NCBI RefSeq assembly: GCF_013283195.1
Contig: NZ_JABEKT010000001.1
Coordinates: 1,090,795 to 1,154,794, forward strand
Source: Ensifer adhaerens
GTDB taxonomy: Bacteria > Pseudomonadota > Alphaproteobacteria > Rhizobiales > Rhizobiaceae
DNA length: 64,000 nt
Direction of reading: 5' to 3'
Within the stretch, counting starts at the first letter, position 1, and every line of letters starts with the position of its first letter. The position numbers were made by a program, and so were the translations under genes. Below the pieces are notes generated by a model that was not told where the DNA came from, did not search any database, and was given only the letters and a program-made list of their open reading frames with translations. This document shows positions 9,114 through 18,517 of this stretch, piece after piece.

Positions 9114-10202
9114 ATGACAGGTCTGACGCTTAAAGATATCCGCAAGTCCTATGGTGCGGTCGATGTCATTCACGGCATCAATCTCGAGATCAAGCAGGGC
9201 GAGTTCGTCGTGTTTGTCGGTCCGTCCGGCTGCGGCAAGTCGACCTTGCTGCGCATGATCGCCGGCCTGGAGGAAATCACCGGCGGCGACATGTTCATCG
9301 ATGGCGAGCGTGTCAACGACGTGCCTCCATCGAAGCGCGGCATCGCCATGGTGTTCCAGTCCTATGCCCTCTATCCGCATATGACCGTCTACGACAACAT
9401 GGCCTTCGGCATGCGGATCGCCAAGGAAAGCAAGGAAGAGATCGACCGGCGCGTGCGCGCGGCGGCCGATATCCTGCAGCTGACCAAATATCTCGACCGC
9501 CTGCCGAAGGCGCTCTCGGGCGGCCAGCGCCAGCGCGTGGCGATCGGCCGGGCGATTTGCCGTGACCCCAAGGTCTTCCTGTTCGACGAGCCGCTGTCGA
9601 ACCTCGACGCAGCCCTTCGCGTTGCCACCCGCATCGAAATCGCCAGGCTCAACGAGCAGATGGCCGACACGACGATGATCTATGTCACCCACGACCAGGT
9701 CGAGGCGATGACGCTTGCCGATCGCATCGTCGTGCTGTCGGCCGGTCATATCGAGCAGGTCGGCCCGCCGCTCGAGCTTTACGAGCGCCCGGCGAACCTG
9801 TTCGTCGCCCGCTTCATCGGCTCCCCGGCGATGAACGTCATTCCCGCCGCGATCACCGCCACCGGCCCGCAGACGACGGTGAAGCTTGCCGGCGGCAAGT
9901 CGGTGACGCTCGATATCCCCACCAACGCCTCCGAGAACGGCAAGACGGCGAGCTTCGGGGTACGTCCGGAAGATCTGCAAACGGCGAGCGGCGAAGACTT
10001 CCTCTTCGAAGGCACGGTGGCGATCGTCGAGGCGCTCGGTGAAGTGACGCTGCTCTACATCGAAGGGTTGGTTGAGAAAGAGCCGATCATCGCCAAGATC
10101 CCCGGCATTCTGCCTGTGCATCGCGGCGAGAAAGTCCGGTTCACCGCCGACAAGACCAAGCTGCATCTGTTCGACGCCGCCGGCAAGAGCTACCGCGCCT
10201 GA
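9114..10202 (+). CDS. aglK: Alpha-glucoside ABC transporter ATPase
   Basis: MalK/UgpC-type ATPase of 362 residues, last gene of the operon. The ATG at 9114 follows GGGGAGGG (9102-9109); the frame runs upstream into aglA but that part is not family-like. Walker A is GPSGCGKST, the ABC signature LSGGQRQRVAIGR, Walker B VFLFDEPLSNLD, and the H-loop sits in YVTHDQVEAMTLADR. A C-terminal regulatory TOBE-type domain of about 120 residues follows, as in MalK. One such ATPase would dimerise to drive the AglF/AglG channel. A strong terminator follows at 10230-10258. Confidence 0.92.
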   Translation: MTGLTLKDIRKSYGAVDVIHGINLEIKQGEFVVFVGPSGCGKSTLLRMIAGLEEITGGDMFIDGERVNDVPPSKRGIAMVFQSYALYPHMTVYDNMAFGMRIAKESKEEIDRRVRAAADILQLTKYLDRLPKALSGGQRQRVAIGRAICRDPKVFLFDEPLSNLDAALRVATRIEIARLNEQMADTTMIYVTHDQVEAMTLADRIVVLSAGHIEQVGPPLELYERPANLFVARFIGSPAMNVIPAAITATGPQTTVKLAGGKSVTLDIPTNASENGKTASFGVRPEDLQTASGEDFLFEGTVAIVEALGEVTLLYIEGLVEKEPIIAKIPGILPVHRGEKVRFTADKTKLHLFDAAGKSYRA

Positions 10203-10229
10203 GAAAAAGCATCGCTGTTTTTCCCCATC

Positions 10230-10258
10230 AACCCGTCCGATTTTCGGACGGGTTTTTC
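10230..10258 (+). terminator. Terminator of the agl operon
   Basis: AACCCGTCCG, loop ATTTT, CGGACGGGTT, then TTTCTG. Ten paired bases and a T-rich tail, 28 bases after the aglK stop. Confidence 0.9.
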
Positions 10259-10338
10259 TGTGTCCGTGCCCTCAATCTACCCTCTGTTAAATTTCTTCCT
10301 CTAGCCTGATGGGCAGGGGATATTAAGAGGCCTGTTGA

Positions 10339-10749
10339 ATGACGACCGCGGCACCGATGATGCAGCAGCACTTCCTGAACAAGGAAGAATCTTTCATGTA
10401 CGATCGCGAAACCACGTTCCCGATGGAGGACACGCGGAACGAGGCGCGCATCGAATATACGGAAAAAGGCATGACGCAGCTGAGCTCGCGCCGCTGCGAA
10501 ATCATCAAGCTGTCGAAAAGCGGCGCCGTCCTCGGTATCCTGACGAAGTACCAGCTGCCGCAGAATTTCTACCTCGACATTCCAAGCGCCCGCATCCAGA
10601 TGGTAGGTTGCCTGCTGAAGCGCGTGCACGCCAACAATGTCGTCGAAGCGCGTTTCCTGCGGCTATTGACCGACCGCGATCTCAATCGCATCTTCGTCTA
10701 CAGCACGCATCCGAACCACCGGAACCGCACGCTCGACATCTATCGCTGA
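10339..10749 (+). CDS. PilZ-domain protein
   Basis: Small cytoplasmic protein of 136 residues. After an approximately 30-residue leader, the domain begins with ARIEYTEKGM and contains KLSKSGAVLGI, matching the (D/N)xSxxG element of PilZ domains that bind cyclic-di-GMP. The upstream arginine motif is imperfect (RNEARIEY), so ligand binding is uncertain. A later in-frame ATG (10396) is also possible and would remove the first 19 residues. It is a single gene preceded by the agl terminator. PilZ proteins of this size are common in rhizobia, where they act as c-di-GMP effectors in motility or polysaccharide control; the specific target is unknown here. Confidence 0.75.
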   Translation: MTTAAPMMQQHFLNKEESFMYDRETTFPMEDTRNEARIEYTEKGMTQLSSRRCEIIKLSKSGAVLGILTKYQLPQNFYLDIPSARIQMVGCLLKRVHANNVVEARFLRLLTDRDLNRIFVYSTHPNHRNRTLDIYR

Positions 10750-10912
10750 ACGACGGAAATCCGTATGAAACGCCGGCCCAAACCAAGCGGGCTGGCGGTT
10801 GATGCATCGTTGCGGGACGGGCAGTCATCACCTGGTGGCGGCCGCATGCACTTGACTTCGTGCTTCAGTTTGGAATTGTTTTCGTCTTCACCGGAAGCGA
10901 GGCAATCCATCG

Positions 10913-11278
10913 ATGGCGCCACCCTACCGTCTTTCCTGCCATTGTGGCGACATCGCCATTGAAGTCGATGTGGAGCTTTCAGGGCTGATCGAGTGCAATT
11001 GCTCGACCTGCCGGCGCACCGGTTTCCTTCACTGGAAGGTCGATGCCAGCAAGATCCGGCTGATCACGGAGAAACGGCGCCTCTCTACCTATGTCTGGCG
11101 CGGTGTGACCGAGGGGCATCATTTCTGCCCCACCTGCAGCGTCGCCATCATGCGCAGCGGCTATCCGAACGATCGCGTCTCGCTCAATGCGCGCTGCATC
11201 GAGGATATCGACATCTTCACCCTCGAGGTCGAGCGTTATGACGGTCGAAACGATATGTATCCGGGACCACTGAAGTAA
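10913..11278 (+). CDS. GFA-family (CENP-V/GFA-like) zinc protein
   Basis: The 121-residue product carries the complete cysteine pattern of the GFA family: CHCG near residue 9, [10 protein letters not shown] near residue 28 and [12 protein letters not shown] near residue 70. These bind two zinc ions. The family is named after glutathione-dependent formaldehyde-activating enzyme, but most members lack demonstrated activity, so I make no functional claim. The gene stands alone between the PilZ gene and the convergent edd gene, with tandem hairpins (11299-11369) separating it from edd. Confidence 0.85.
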   Translation: MAPPYRLSCHCGDIAIEVDVELSGLIECNCSTCRRTGFLHWKVDASKIRLITEKRRLSTYVWRGVTEGHHFCPTCSVAIMRSGYPNDRVSLNARCIEDIDIFTLEVERYDGRNDMYPGPLK

Positions 11279-11298
11279 CGCGCGCCTTCGCGCGCCGG

Positions 11299-11369
11299 CT
11301 CACTGCCGACGGCGATGCTCGGCAGTGAGGGCTCGGTGGAAGTGAACGCCTCGGCGATGCCACCGAGGC
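11299..11369. terminator. Tandem hairpins between convergent GFA gene and edd
   Basis: First hairpin: CTCACTGCCGA (11299-11309) pairs with TCGGCAGTGAG (11319-11329). Second: GCCTCGG (11348-11354) pairs with CCGAGGC (11363-11369). Neither has a T run, so the termination mode is uncertain. Confidence 0.5.
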
Positions 11370-11374
11370 CTCGT

Positions 11375-13195
11375 TCAGTTGAAGAGCACGCTGGCGCCGT
11401 GATCGGCGGAGCCGGCAATGGCGCGGAACGGCGCGAACAGTTCGCGCCCCATCCCGAACTCGTTGTCCGAGAGATCGGCATGGGCCGGAATGCGCGTTTT
11501 CAGGGCGATATCCTCGACCAGCACCTCGATCGTGCCGGCAACGGCATCGATGCGCACGATGTCGCCTTCCTGGATGCGGGCGATCGGCCCGCCGTCCTTG
11601 GCTTCCGGCGTCACGTGAATGGCGGCGGGAACCTTGCCCGAGGCGCCCGACATGCGGCCGTCGGTGAGGATCGCCACGCGCTGGCCGCGATCCTGCAGGA
11701 TGCCGAGCACGGTCGTCAGCTTGTGCAGCTCCGGCATGCCGTTTGCCTTCGGGCCCTGGAAGCGCACGACGGCGACGAAATCGCCTTCGAGCTTGCCTGC
11801 CTTGAAGGCGGCGTTCAGCTCGCCCTGGTCATGGAAGATCTTCGCCGGTGCCTCGATGACGTGGCGATCGGGCTTGACGGCTGAGATCTTGATCACCGCC
11901 TTGCCAATATTGCCGGTCAGCATCTTGAGGCCGCCCGAATGCTGGAACGGATGGTCGATGGTGGATAGCACCTTCGGGTCACCGCTCTCAGTCGGCGTCG
12001 GCACGCGCTCCACGCCGCCATCCGCCCCGAGGCGGACGTCGATCTTGTAGGCGTCGAGACCTTGGCCAACGACGGTGCGCACATCGTCGTGCAGCAGACC
12101 GCCACGAAGCAACTGGCTGATCAGGAAGCCCATGCCGCCGGCCGCGTGGAAGTGGTTCACGTCGGCAAGGCCGTTCGGGTAGACGCGCGCAAGCAGCGGC
12201 ACGATGTCCGAAAGCTCGGAAATGTCCTGCCAGGTCAAGAGGATGCCGGCGGCACGCGCCATGGCGACAAGGTGCATGGTGTGGTTGGTGGAGCCACCCG
12301 TCGCATGCAGGCCGACGACGCCGTTGACGATCGAACGCTCGTCGATCATTTCGCCGGCCGGCGTAAACTCGTTGCCCATGGCCGTGATCGCCAGCGCCCG
12401 CTTCGTTGCTTCCTTCGTCAGCGCGTCGCGCAGCGGCGTGCCGGGATTGATGAACGAGGCGCCGGGCAGGTGGAAGCCCATGATCTCCATCAGCATCTGG
12501 TTGGAATTGGCGGTGCCGTAGAAGGTGCAGGTGCCTGGGCCGTGATAGGATTTGGATTCCGCTTCGAGCAACTCGTCGCGGCCGACCTTGCCTTCGGCAA
12601 AGAGTTGGCGCACGCGCGCCTTCTCGTCGTTCGGCAGGCCCGTCGTCATCGGTCCGGCCGGCACGAAGACGGCTGGCAGATGGCCGAAGGTCAGCGCTGC
12701 GATCACGAGGCCCGGCACGATCTTGTCGCAGACGCCGAGATAGACGGTGGAATCGAACATGTTGTGCGACAGGCCGACACCGGCAGACATGGCGATCAGG
12801 TCGCGCGAAAACAGCGACAGTTCCATGCCGGGCTGGCCCTGGGTCACGCCGTCGCACATAGCGGGCACGCCGCCGGCAACCTGGGCGACGCCGCCTGCCT
12901 CACGCGCCGCGTCGCGGATCATCGCCGGATAGGTCTCGAACGGCTGATGCGCCGAAAGCATGTCGTTGTAGGAGGTGATGATGCCGAGGTTGGCGACGCG
13001 GTCGCCCGCGAGCGCCACCTTCTCGGCGGGGGAACAGACGGCAAACCCGTGTGCAAGGTTGCCGCAGCCGAGAACGCTGCGATGCGGTCCGCTTGAGGCT
13101 GCACGGCGCACGCGATCGAGATAGGGTTCTCGGTGCGGCTTCGAACGCTCGACGATGCGGGCGGTGATCGCGGCAATGCGGGAATCGGCGGACAT
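11375..13195 (-). CDS. edd: 6-Phosphogluconate dehydratase
   Basis: Entner-Doudoroff dehydratase that converts 6-phosphogluconate to 2-keto-3-deoxy-6-phosphogluconate. At 606 residues it has the normal length. The IlvD/Edd family segments are clear: [17 protein letters not shown] near residue 40, [18 protein letters not shown], the cysteine-containing [35 protein letters not shown], and the C-terminal [18 protein letters not shown]. These include cysteines expected to ligate an iron-sulphur cluster. It is the last gene of the minus-strand zwf-pgl-edd unit, 178 bases after pgl, with a short hairpin in that gap. KDPG aldolase (eda) is not in the window. Confidence 0.95.
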   Translation of the reverse strand: MSADSRIAAITARIVERSKPHREPYLDRVRRAASSGPHRSVLGCGNLAHGFAVCSPAEKVALAGDRVANLGIITSYNDMLSAHQPFETYPAMIRDAAREAGGVAQVAGGVPAMCDGVTQGQPGMELSLFSRDLIAMSAGVGLSHNMFDSTVYLGVCDKIVPGLVIAALTFGHLPAVFVPAGPMTTGLPNDEKARVRQLFAEGKVGRDELLEAESKSYHGPGTCTFYGTANSNQMLMEIMGFHLPGASFINPGTPLRDALTKEATKRALAITAMGNEFTPAGEMIDERSIVNGVVGLHATGGSTNHTMHLVAMARAAGILLTWQDISELSDIVPLLARVYPNGLADVNHFHAAGGMGFLISQLLRGGLLHDDVRTVVGQGLDAYKIDVRLGADGGVERVPTPTESGDPKVLSTIDHPFQHSGGLKMLTGNIGKAVIKISAVKPDRHVIEAPAKIFHDQGELNAAFKAGKLEGDFVAVVRFQGPKANGMPELHKLTTVLGILQDRGQRVAILTDGRMSGASGKVPAAIHVTPEAKDGGPIARIQEGDIVRIDAVAGTIEVLVEDIALKTRIPAHADLSDNEFGMGRELFAPFRAIAGSADHGASVLFN

Positions 13196-13355
13196 GGCAA
13201 ATCCTGTTCCGGAGCGCTCACGCTCCTCATCTTCATCCAGTCATCGATCCGGAGCGTTGCTTGCCTGGGAGAACGTGCAGGCCACGCCCCGGTATGAGCT
13301 CTTTCAACACTTTCGCGTTCCGGTGGAGCGCCCACCGGTTGAAAGTGTCCTGAAC

Positions 13356-13373
13356 CGGCCGGTGATCCGGCCG
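13356..13373 (-). other. Hairpin between pgl and edd
   Basis: CGGCCGG, loop TGAT, CCGGCCG lies directly after the pgl stop codon. There is no T run on the minus strand, so an mRNA-stability role is more likely than termination. Confidence 0.4.
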
Positions 13374-14072
13374 TTATGGCGCCCAGTATATCTGCAGCGG
13401 CGAGGCTGCACGGCGCAGCATGGTACGGATCGGCATCTCGGCTTCGTCGCCTTGACCTTCCGCCTTGGCAAGCACCACCTTTTTGCCCTCACCTTCGATG
13501 TGCAGGACCAGGAGCCGCGCATCGTGAAGGCTGGAAAAGGTAAAGGTCAGGCGCGGTTCGCCGGCCCCTTCCGCTTCCATGGTGATGACGCCACGCGGCG
13601 TCGCCGCGTCGATCGCCCTTGAAAGCTGTGTGCCTCCCGGGAAGAACGACGCCGTATGGCCATCCGTTCCCATGCCGAGCACGACGACGTCGAAGGGCAC
13701 GCCGATCTTGGCCGTTTCGTTGCTTGCGAGCACGGCCGCATCTTCTGCCGAAGCGGCAGCATGGTAAAGCGGCAGGAAATGTGCTTTCGCCGCAGGCCCG
13801 TGAAGCAGGTTTGCCGTGACCAGCGCGTGGTTGGAACGATCGCTTTCCGGCGGAACGAAGCGTTCGTCCACCAGCGTGACCGTCACCTTGTCCCAGGCAA
13901 TGTCCTTCTGGGCGAGCGCCTGGAAGAAGGCCTTGGGCGTGGATCCGCCGGAAACGGCAATGCTTGCCGTTCCGCGCGCGGCAATACCGGCGGCAAGGGC
14001 TGCGCTGACGGCGTCGGCCAGGCCTTCGGCCAGCGCGGCGCCAGTGTCGAATGTGTGAAGCGTCGTGCTCAT
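13374..14072 (-). CDS. pgl: 6-Phosphogluconolactonase
   Basis: DevB/NagB-fold lactonase that hydrolyses 6-phosphogluconolactone from Zwf. The ATG at 14072 lies eight bases after the zwf stop and gives 232 residues. An alternative ATG at 14090 would overlap zwf and add six residues. Family marks are AVSGGSTPKAFFQAL, TLVDERFVPPESDRSN and VVLGMGTDGHTASFFPG. Position between zwf and edd makes this the middle step of a single pathway operon. Confidence 0.93.
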   Translation of the reverse strand: MSTTLHTFDTGAALAEGLADAVSAALAAGIAARGTASIAVSGGSTPKAFFQALAQKDIAWDKVTVTLVDERFVPPESDRSNHALVTANLLHGPAAKAHFLPLYHAAASAEDAAVLASNETAKIGVPFDVVVLGMGTDGHTASFFPGGTQLSRAIDAATPRGVITMEAEGAGEPRLTFTFSSLHDARLLVLHIEGEGKKVVLAKAEGQGDEAEMPIRTMLRRAASPLQIYWAP

Positions 14073-14079
14073 TTCCAAC

Positions 14080-15555
14080 CTATATCGCATCGTGCCAGGT
14101 GCGGCCGTCGCGCTCGATCAGCGCGATCGACTGGCTCGGACCCCAGGTGCCGGCGGTATAGCCCTGCACCTGCTGTCCGGTTTCTTCCCAGGCTTTGAGG
14201 ATCGGATCGACCCATTTCCATGCCGCCTCGACCTCGTCACGGCGCACGAACAGCGTCTGGTTGTTGCGAACGACGTCGAACAGCAGCCGCTCATAGGCAT
14301 CGGCATTGCGCACGTCGAAGGCCTCGGCAAAGCTCATGTCGAGCGAAACGTTGCGAAGGCGCATGCCGCCCGGACCTGGGTCCTTGATCATCAGCGACTG
14401 CTTGACGCCTTCGTTCGGCTGCAGGCGGATGACGAGCTGGTTGGCGGAAATCCGACCGGCACTGTTGTCGAAGATCGAGTGCGGGATCTGTTTGAAGGTA
14501 ATGACGATTTCCGACATGCGACCGGCAAGGCGCTTGCCGGTGCGAATGTAGAACGGCACGCCGGCCCAACGCCAGTTGCTGACTTCGGCCTTGATCGCGA
14601 CGAAGGTTTCGGTGTTCGAGACGCCGCCTTCGAGCTCTTCCAGATAGCCCTTGACCGGGCCGCCGGCAGATGCGCCCGCGCGATATTGGCCGCGTACCGT
14701 CACCTGCTCCACATTGGAAGCGTTGACCGGCTTCAGCGCGCGCAGAACTTTCAGCTTTTCGTCGCGCACGGCTTCCGCGTCCATCGAGGTCGGCGCTTCC
14801 ATCGCAACAAAGCAGACGAGCTGCAGGATGTGGTTCTGCACCATGTCGCGAAGCGCGCCAGCCTTGTCGTAGTAGCCAGCGCGGTTTTCGAGGCCGACGG
14901 CTTCCGAAACGGTGATCTGCACGTGGTCGATATGGGCGGAGTTCCAAAGCGGCTCATAGAGCGCATTGGCAAAGCGCAGCGCCATCAGGTTCTGCACCGT
15001 CTCCTTGCCGAGATAGTGGTCGATGCGGAAGATCTGCTCTTCGCGGAAAACCTTGCCGATCGTGTCGTTGAGTTCGGTCGCCGACGCCAGGTCGCGCCCG
15101 ATCGGCTTTTCGACGACGATGCGGGTGGTCTTGGTGATCAGCTTGTGATCGCGGATCTTTTCGGAGATGTCGCCGAAGATCGCCGGCCCGACGGCGAGGT
15201 AGAAGGCGCGAATGCGCTCCTTGCCCTCTTCCAGGATCTTCTTCAGCTGATCCCAGCCCTGGTCGGACTTGGCATCGACCGAGACGTAGAAGAGGCGGGC
15301 GGTGAACTTCGCCACTTCCTCTTCATTGTATTCGGCCGGCTTCAGGTGTTCCTTCAGCGCATCGGCGGCAAACTTGCGATATTCCTCATGCGTCAACGCG
15401 GCGCGCGAAGCGCCGATGACGCGGGTCGGCTCAGTGATCTGGCCTTCCATCTGGCGGTGATAGAGCGCTGGCAGCAGCTTGCGCTCGGCGAGATCGCCGG
15501 TGCCCCCGAACACGACATAGTCAAACGGTTCGACGGGAATGATCTGGCTGCTCAT
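14080..15555 (-). CDS. zwf: Glucose-6-phosphate 1-dehydrogenase
   Basis: Oxidises glucose-6-phosphate to the lactone with NADP. The 491-residue length is normal. The N-terminal dinucleotide motif is VVFGGTGDLAERKLLPALY (residues 13-31), and the active-site peptide RIDHYLGKETVQNL is intact. The GAFYLA-equivalent segment reads RAFYLAVGPAIFGDI. First gene of zwf-pgl-edd. Upstream (15556-15653) is AT-rich on this strand and includes TTAGATTATATG, a plausible -10 area, but I could not fix a -35 with confidence. Confidence 0.95.
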   Translation of the reverse strand: MSSQIIPVEPFDYVVFGGTGDLAERKLLPALYHRQMEGQITEPTRVIGASRAALTHEEYRKFAADALKEHLKPAEYNEEEVAKFTARLFYVSVDAKSDQGWDQLKKILEEGKERIRAFYLAVGPAIFGDISEKIRDHKLITKTTRIVVEKPIGRDLASATELNDTIGKVFREEQIFRIDHYLGKETVQNLMALRFANALYEPLWNSAHIDHVQITVSEAVGLENRAGYYDKAGALRDMVQNHILQLVCFVAMEAPTSMDAEAVRDEKLKVLRALKPVNASNVEQVTVRGQYRAGASAGGPVKGYLEELEGGVSNTETFVAIKAEVSNWRWAGVPFYIRTGKRLAGRMSEIVITFKQIPHSIFDNSAGRISANQLVIRLQPNEGVKQSLMIKDPGPGGMRLRNVSLDMSFAEAFDVRNADAYERLLFDVVRNNQTLFVRRDEVEAAWKWVDPILKAWEETGQQVQGYTAGTWGPSQSIALIERDGRTWHDAI

Positions 15556-15653
15556 AGGATAATCTCGATCTTGTTCAGGTCAGGGACACATATAATCTAA
15601 TCGATTTAAAGGCGCTAGGGTGCGACGCAATAAAATGCCCTTCAATGCGGTTT

Positions 15654-16940
15654 CTAGAGTTTGTCGCGAAGCGCGTACCAGCTGAGCGCCAGGAACAGAA
15701 GCGGCGAACGGAAGCGTACTCCGCCGGGAAAAGCCGGTATTTTCAAGGCTTTCAACAGGTCGAGTTCCGTCTCTTTGCCAAGTGCGAGGTCAGCGTAGAG
15801 CTTGCCGCAATAGTTGGAAAGCATGACCCCGTGGCCGGAATAGCCGCCGATCGACGTGACGCCCGGCATCACCTCGCGACAGAACGGTGTGCGCGGCATG
15901 GTGATGCCGACGGAGCCGCCCCAGCCATGGGTGATCTCCACATTGCCGAGTTCCGGATAGATCTCTGAGATTTGCCGGCGGATATGGGTGGAAATGTCGC
16001 GCGGGTTATCGGCGGTGTAGGCTTCGCGCCCGCCGAAAAGCAGTCGTCCGTCTTTTGATTTGCGGAAATAGCGCACGACAAAGCGCGAATCGTCGACCGA
16101 TTCGCCGCCGGGTAGCACATTGGGGTGGGCGGATAGCACCTCGGTCGCACCGATGAAGGAGCGGATCGGCATCACATGGCTGGCACTCACCGGCTCGAGA
16201 TTGCCGATATAGGCGTTGCAGGCGACAAGCACCCGGTCGGCGGTGATCGTGCCGTGATCGGTGGTGATGACGACAGCCGCGCCCTTGCGTTCGATCTTTT
16301 CGGCCTTGGTCCGCTCGAACAGGTTGGCGCCGGCAAGGGCTGCCTGCCTGGCGAGCCCCACCAGCAGTTTCATCGGATGGATATGCCCCGTGCCGGCGTC
16401 GCGGATGCCAAAGTGATAGCGGGTCGATCCGAGGCGACTTGCCGTCTCCTCACGCTCCATGAACGAGAGATGCGGATAACCGAAGCGGCTCGCCATCGCC
16501 TCGACGTGGTCGCGATAATCCTTCTCCAGGCTCTTCTTGTGGCCGACAGAGAGCTGCCCCGGCATGAACTCGATGTCGATGGCGTGTTCCGCGGCAAAAT
16601 CGAGCACGTGCCGCTTGGCGTTCTCGGCCATGTCGAACAGCGCTTGCGCCCGTTCATGGCCGAGCGTTTCCTCGGTCTCGTCGGCCCAGGCCCGCTGGCC
16701 GGTGCCGAACTGACCGCCATTGCGCCCCGACGCGCCGTCGCCGAAGCGGCAGGCGTCGATGAGGGTGACATCGACGCCCTGGCGGGCAAGATTGTAGGCC
16801 GCCTGAAGCCCCGTATAACCGCCGCCGATGACGGCGACATCGGCCTTGCGCGATCCCGGCATCTGAGGGAATTCCGGTCGATCCGGAACGGTTGCCTCAT
16901 ACCAGGAGTAACCGGGCGAGATCGGGCTTTGCCAGGGCAT
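15654..16940 (-). CDS. FAD-dependent oxidoreductase, gamma-glutamylputrescine oxidase-like (PuuB-type)
   Basis: DAO-family flavoprotein of 428 residues. The FAD-binding Rossmann motif is ADVAVIGGGYTGLQAAYNLA followed by the acidic VTLID. The GDGASGRNGGQFGTGQR stretch is the hallmark of the PuuB/OrdL group. The C-terminal SIGGYSGHGVMLSNYCGKL is also typical. It lies 16 bases downstream of a PuuA-like ligase on the same strand, which supports oxidation of a gamma-glutamylated amine (for example gamma-glutamylputrescine). A different primary amine or amino-acid substrate cannot be excluded from sequence alone. Confidence 0.82.
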   Translation of the reverse strand: MPWQSPISPGYSWYEATVPDRPEFPQMPGSRKADVAVIGGGYTGLQAAYNLARQGVDVTLIDACRFGDGASGRNGGQFGTGQRAWADETEETLGHERAQALFDMAENAKRHVLDFAAEHAIDIEFMPGQLSVGHKKSLEKDYRDHVEAMASRFGYPHLSFMEREETASRLGSTRYHFGIRDAGTGHIHPMKLLVGLARQAALAGANLFERTKAEKIERKGAAVVITTDHGTITADRVLVACNAYIGNLEPVSASHVMPIRSFIGATEVLSAHPNVLPGGESVDDSRFVVRYFRKSKDGRLLFGGREAYTADNPRDISTHIRRQISEIYPELGNVEITHGWGGSVGITMPRTPFCREVMPGVTSIGGYSGHGVMLSNYCGKLYADLALGKETELDLLKALKIPAFPGGVRFRSPLLFLALSWYALRDKL

Positions 16941-16956
16941 AGGGTGGCCTTTCAGG

Positions 16957-18393
16957 TCAGACGTTCAGCAACAGGAACTCGCGTTCCCAAGGGCTGATGA
17001 CCTGCATGAAGGTTTCGAACTCGCCGCGTTTCACCCCGGCATAGATGGCGATGAATTCGGGGCTCAGCACCTCGGCAAGCGAAGGCGCCGATTCCAGCAG
17101 CGCGACGGCCTCGAGCAGCCCGCGCGGCAGATCGATCTCGCCTTCGTTGGCGGTGTCTTCCGTCGGCGCCGAGGGCTCGCGACCCTCGATGATGCCGAGA
17201 TAGCCGCAGGCAAGTGAAGCGGCCAGCGCCAGATAGGGGTTGGCGTCCGAGCTTGGCAGCCGGTTTTCGATCCGCCGGGCAACCGGCTCGGAAACCGGGA
17301 TGCGGAAGGCGGTCGTGCGGTTGTCGTAACCCCAGGCCGTGTTCACCGGCGCCGACATGTCGGGCGTCAACCGGCGGAAGGAGTTCACATAGGGCGCCAT
17401 CATCACCAGCGTGCGCGGCACATAATGCTGCATGCCGCCGATGAAGTTGAAGAACTCCTTGGAGGCGGAACCGTCAGGATTGGAAAACAGGTTGCGGCCG
17501 GTGTTGATCTCGATCACCGACTGGTGGATGTGCATGGCCGAACCTGGCTGGCCCTGCATCGGCTTGGCCATGAAGGTGGCGTAGATGCCGTGCTTCAGCG
17601 CCGCTTCGCGGATGGTGCGCTTGAACAGGAACACCTGGTCGGCAAGCTCGATCGGATCGCCGTGACGAAGGTTGATCTCGAGCTGAGCCGGACCTTCCTC
17701 GTGGATCAGCGTGTCGATCTCCAGGCCCTGCTTCTCGGAGAAATGATAGATGTCGTCGATCAGTTCGTCGAACTCGTTGATCCCAGCGATCGAGTAGCCC
17801 TGGCCGCCGAGGATCGAGCGGCCGGAGCGGCCTTTCGGCGGATGCAGCGGATAGTCGGGATCATCATTGGTGGCGACGAGGTAGAACTCGATCTCGGGGG
17901 CGACGACCGGCTTCCAGCCCTTCTGGCGATAGAGGTCGACCACGCGCTTCAGGACGTTGCGCGGCGTGTAGCTGATCTGCTCGCCTTCAGAGCCGACGAT
18001 ATCGCAGATCACCTGCGCTGTCGGGTCGGTTTCCCAAGGGACGACGGAGAGCGTCGACAGATCGGGCACGAGCTTGATGTCGCTGTCGCGCGAATCGTAG
18101 CGGAACTGTCCGGTCTCGTCGGGATATTCGCCCGAGATCGTGTGGCGGTAGACGGCGGATGGCAGCGCAAGCGACGTGTTGGACGTGAACTTGGAGGTCG
18201 GCATCATCTTCCCGCGGGGAACGCCGGCAAGGTCGGGCGTGATGCATTCGATGTCTTCGATCCCGCGGATCTTCAGCCAGTCCGTTGCTTCCTTCCAGGT
18301 CTTGACCCCTCGAAGCGAATGCAGGGCGGCGGGTATTTTCGAGGATTTGCTGATTTTCGTTGTTTGTTGGGCAGCACTTCTCTTGGAGGGCAT
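16957..18393 (-). CDS. Glutamine-synthetase-family ligase, PuuA-like
   Basis: The 478-residue protein has the glutamine synthetase fold: EIEFYLV, the metal-site segment EEGPAQLEINLRHGD, SAMHIHQS, and the C-terminal ENRLPSSDANPYLALAASL. It is the GlnT/PuuA-type branch, not a classical GlnA: it has a lysine/serine-rich N-terminal extension and I do not find the usual GlnA adenylylation-site context. PuuA couples glutamate to putrescine with ATP. The next gene encodes a PuuB-like oxidase, and potFGHI lies 12 kb away, so polyamine degradation is the best reading. The gene diverges from 18518; a GCCAATTGGC palindrome (18439-18448) lies between them. Confidence 0.8.
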   Translation of the reverse strand: MPSKRSAAQQTTKISKSSKIPAALHSLRGVKTWKEATDWLKIRGIEDIECITPDLAGVPRGKMMPTSKFTSNTSLALPSAVYRHTISGEYPDETGQFRYDSRDSDIKLVPDLSTLSVVPWETDPTAQVICDIVGSEGEQISYTPRNVLKRVVDLYRQKGWKPVVAPEIEFYLVATNDDPDYPLHPPKGRSGRSILGGQGYSIAGINEFDELIDDIYHFSEKQGLEIDTLIHEEGPAQLEINLRHGDPIELADQVFLFKRTIREAALKHGIYATFMAKPMQGQPGSAMHIHQSVIEINTGRNLFSNPDGSASKEFFNFIGGMQHYVPRTLVMMAPYVNSFRRLTPDMSAPVNTAWGYDNRTTAFRIPVSEPVARRIENRLPSSDANPYLALAASLACGYLGIIEGREPSAPTEDTANEGEIDLPRGLLEAVALLESAPSLAEVLSPEFIAIYAGVKRGEFETFMQVISPWEREFLLLNV

Positions 18394-18438
18394 AAATCAC
18401 CGGTTTTGGCTTCGGATGGCGCATCATAACCGGAGATT

Positions 18439-18448
18439 GCCAATTGGC
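18439..18448. promoter_or_regulatory. Palindrome in the divergent promoter region
   Basis: GCCAATTGGC is a perfect 10-bp palindrome in the 124-base gap between the PuuA-like gene and the BaiN-like gene. No cognate regulator is encoded next to it, so its role is unassigned. Confidence 0.3.
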
Positions 18449-18517
18449 TAGAGCGGGACGATTGACTTTCGCTTGCTTGACCGGAAAGGAATGCGCTGAA
18501 GAGCTCAAAGGTGTTTC

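Noticed and set aside
14065-15600. 511-codon open frame opposite zwf
   Set aside because: It lies fully antisense to a clear zwf, with an Arg/Asp-rich composition typical of shadow frames in high-GC DNA.
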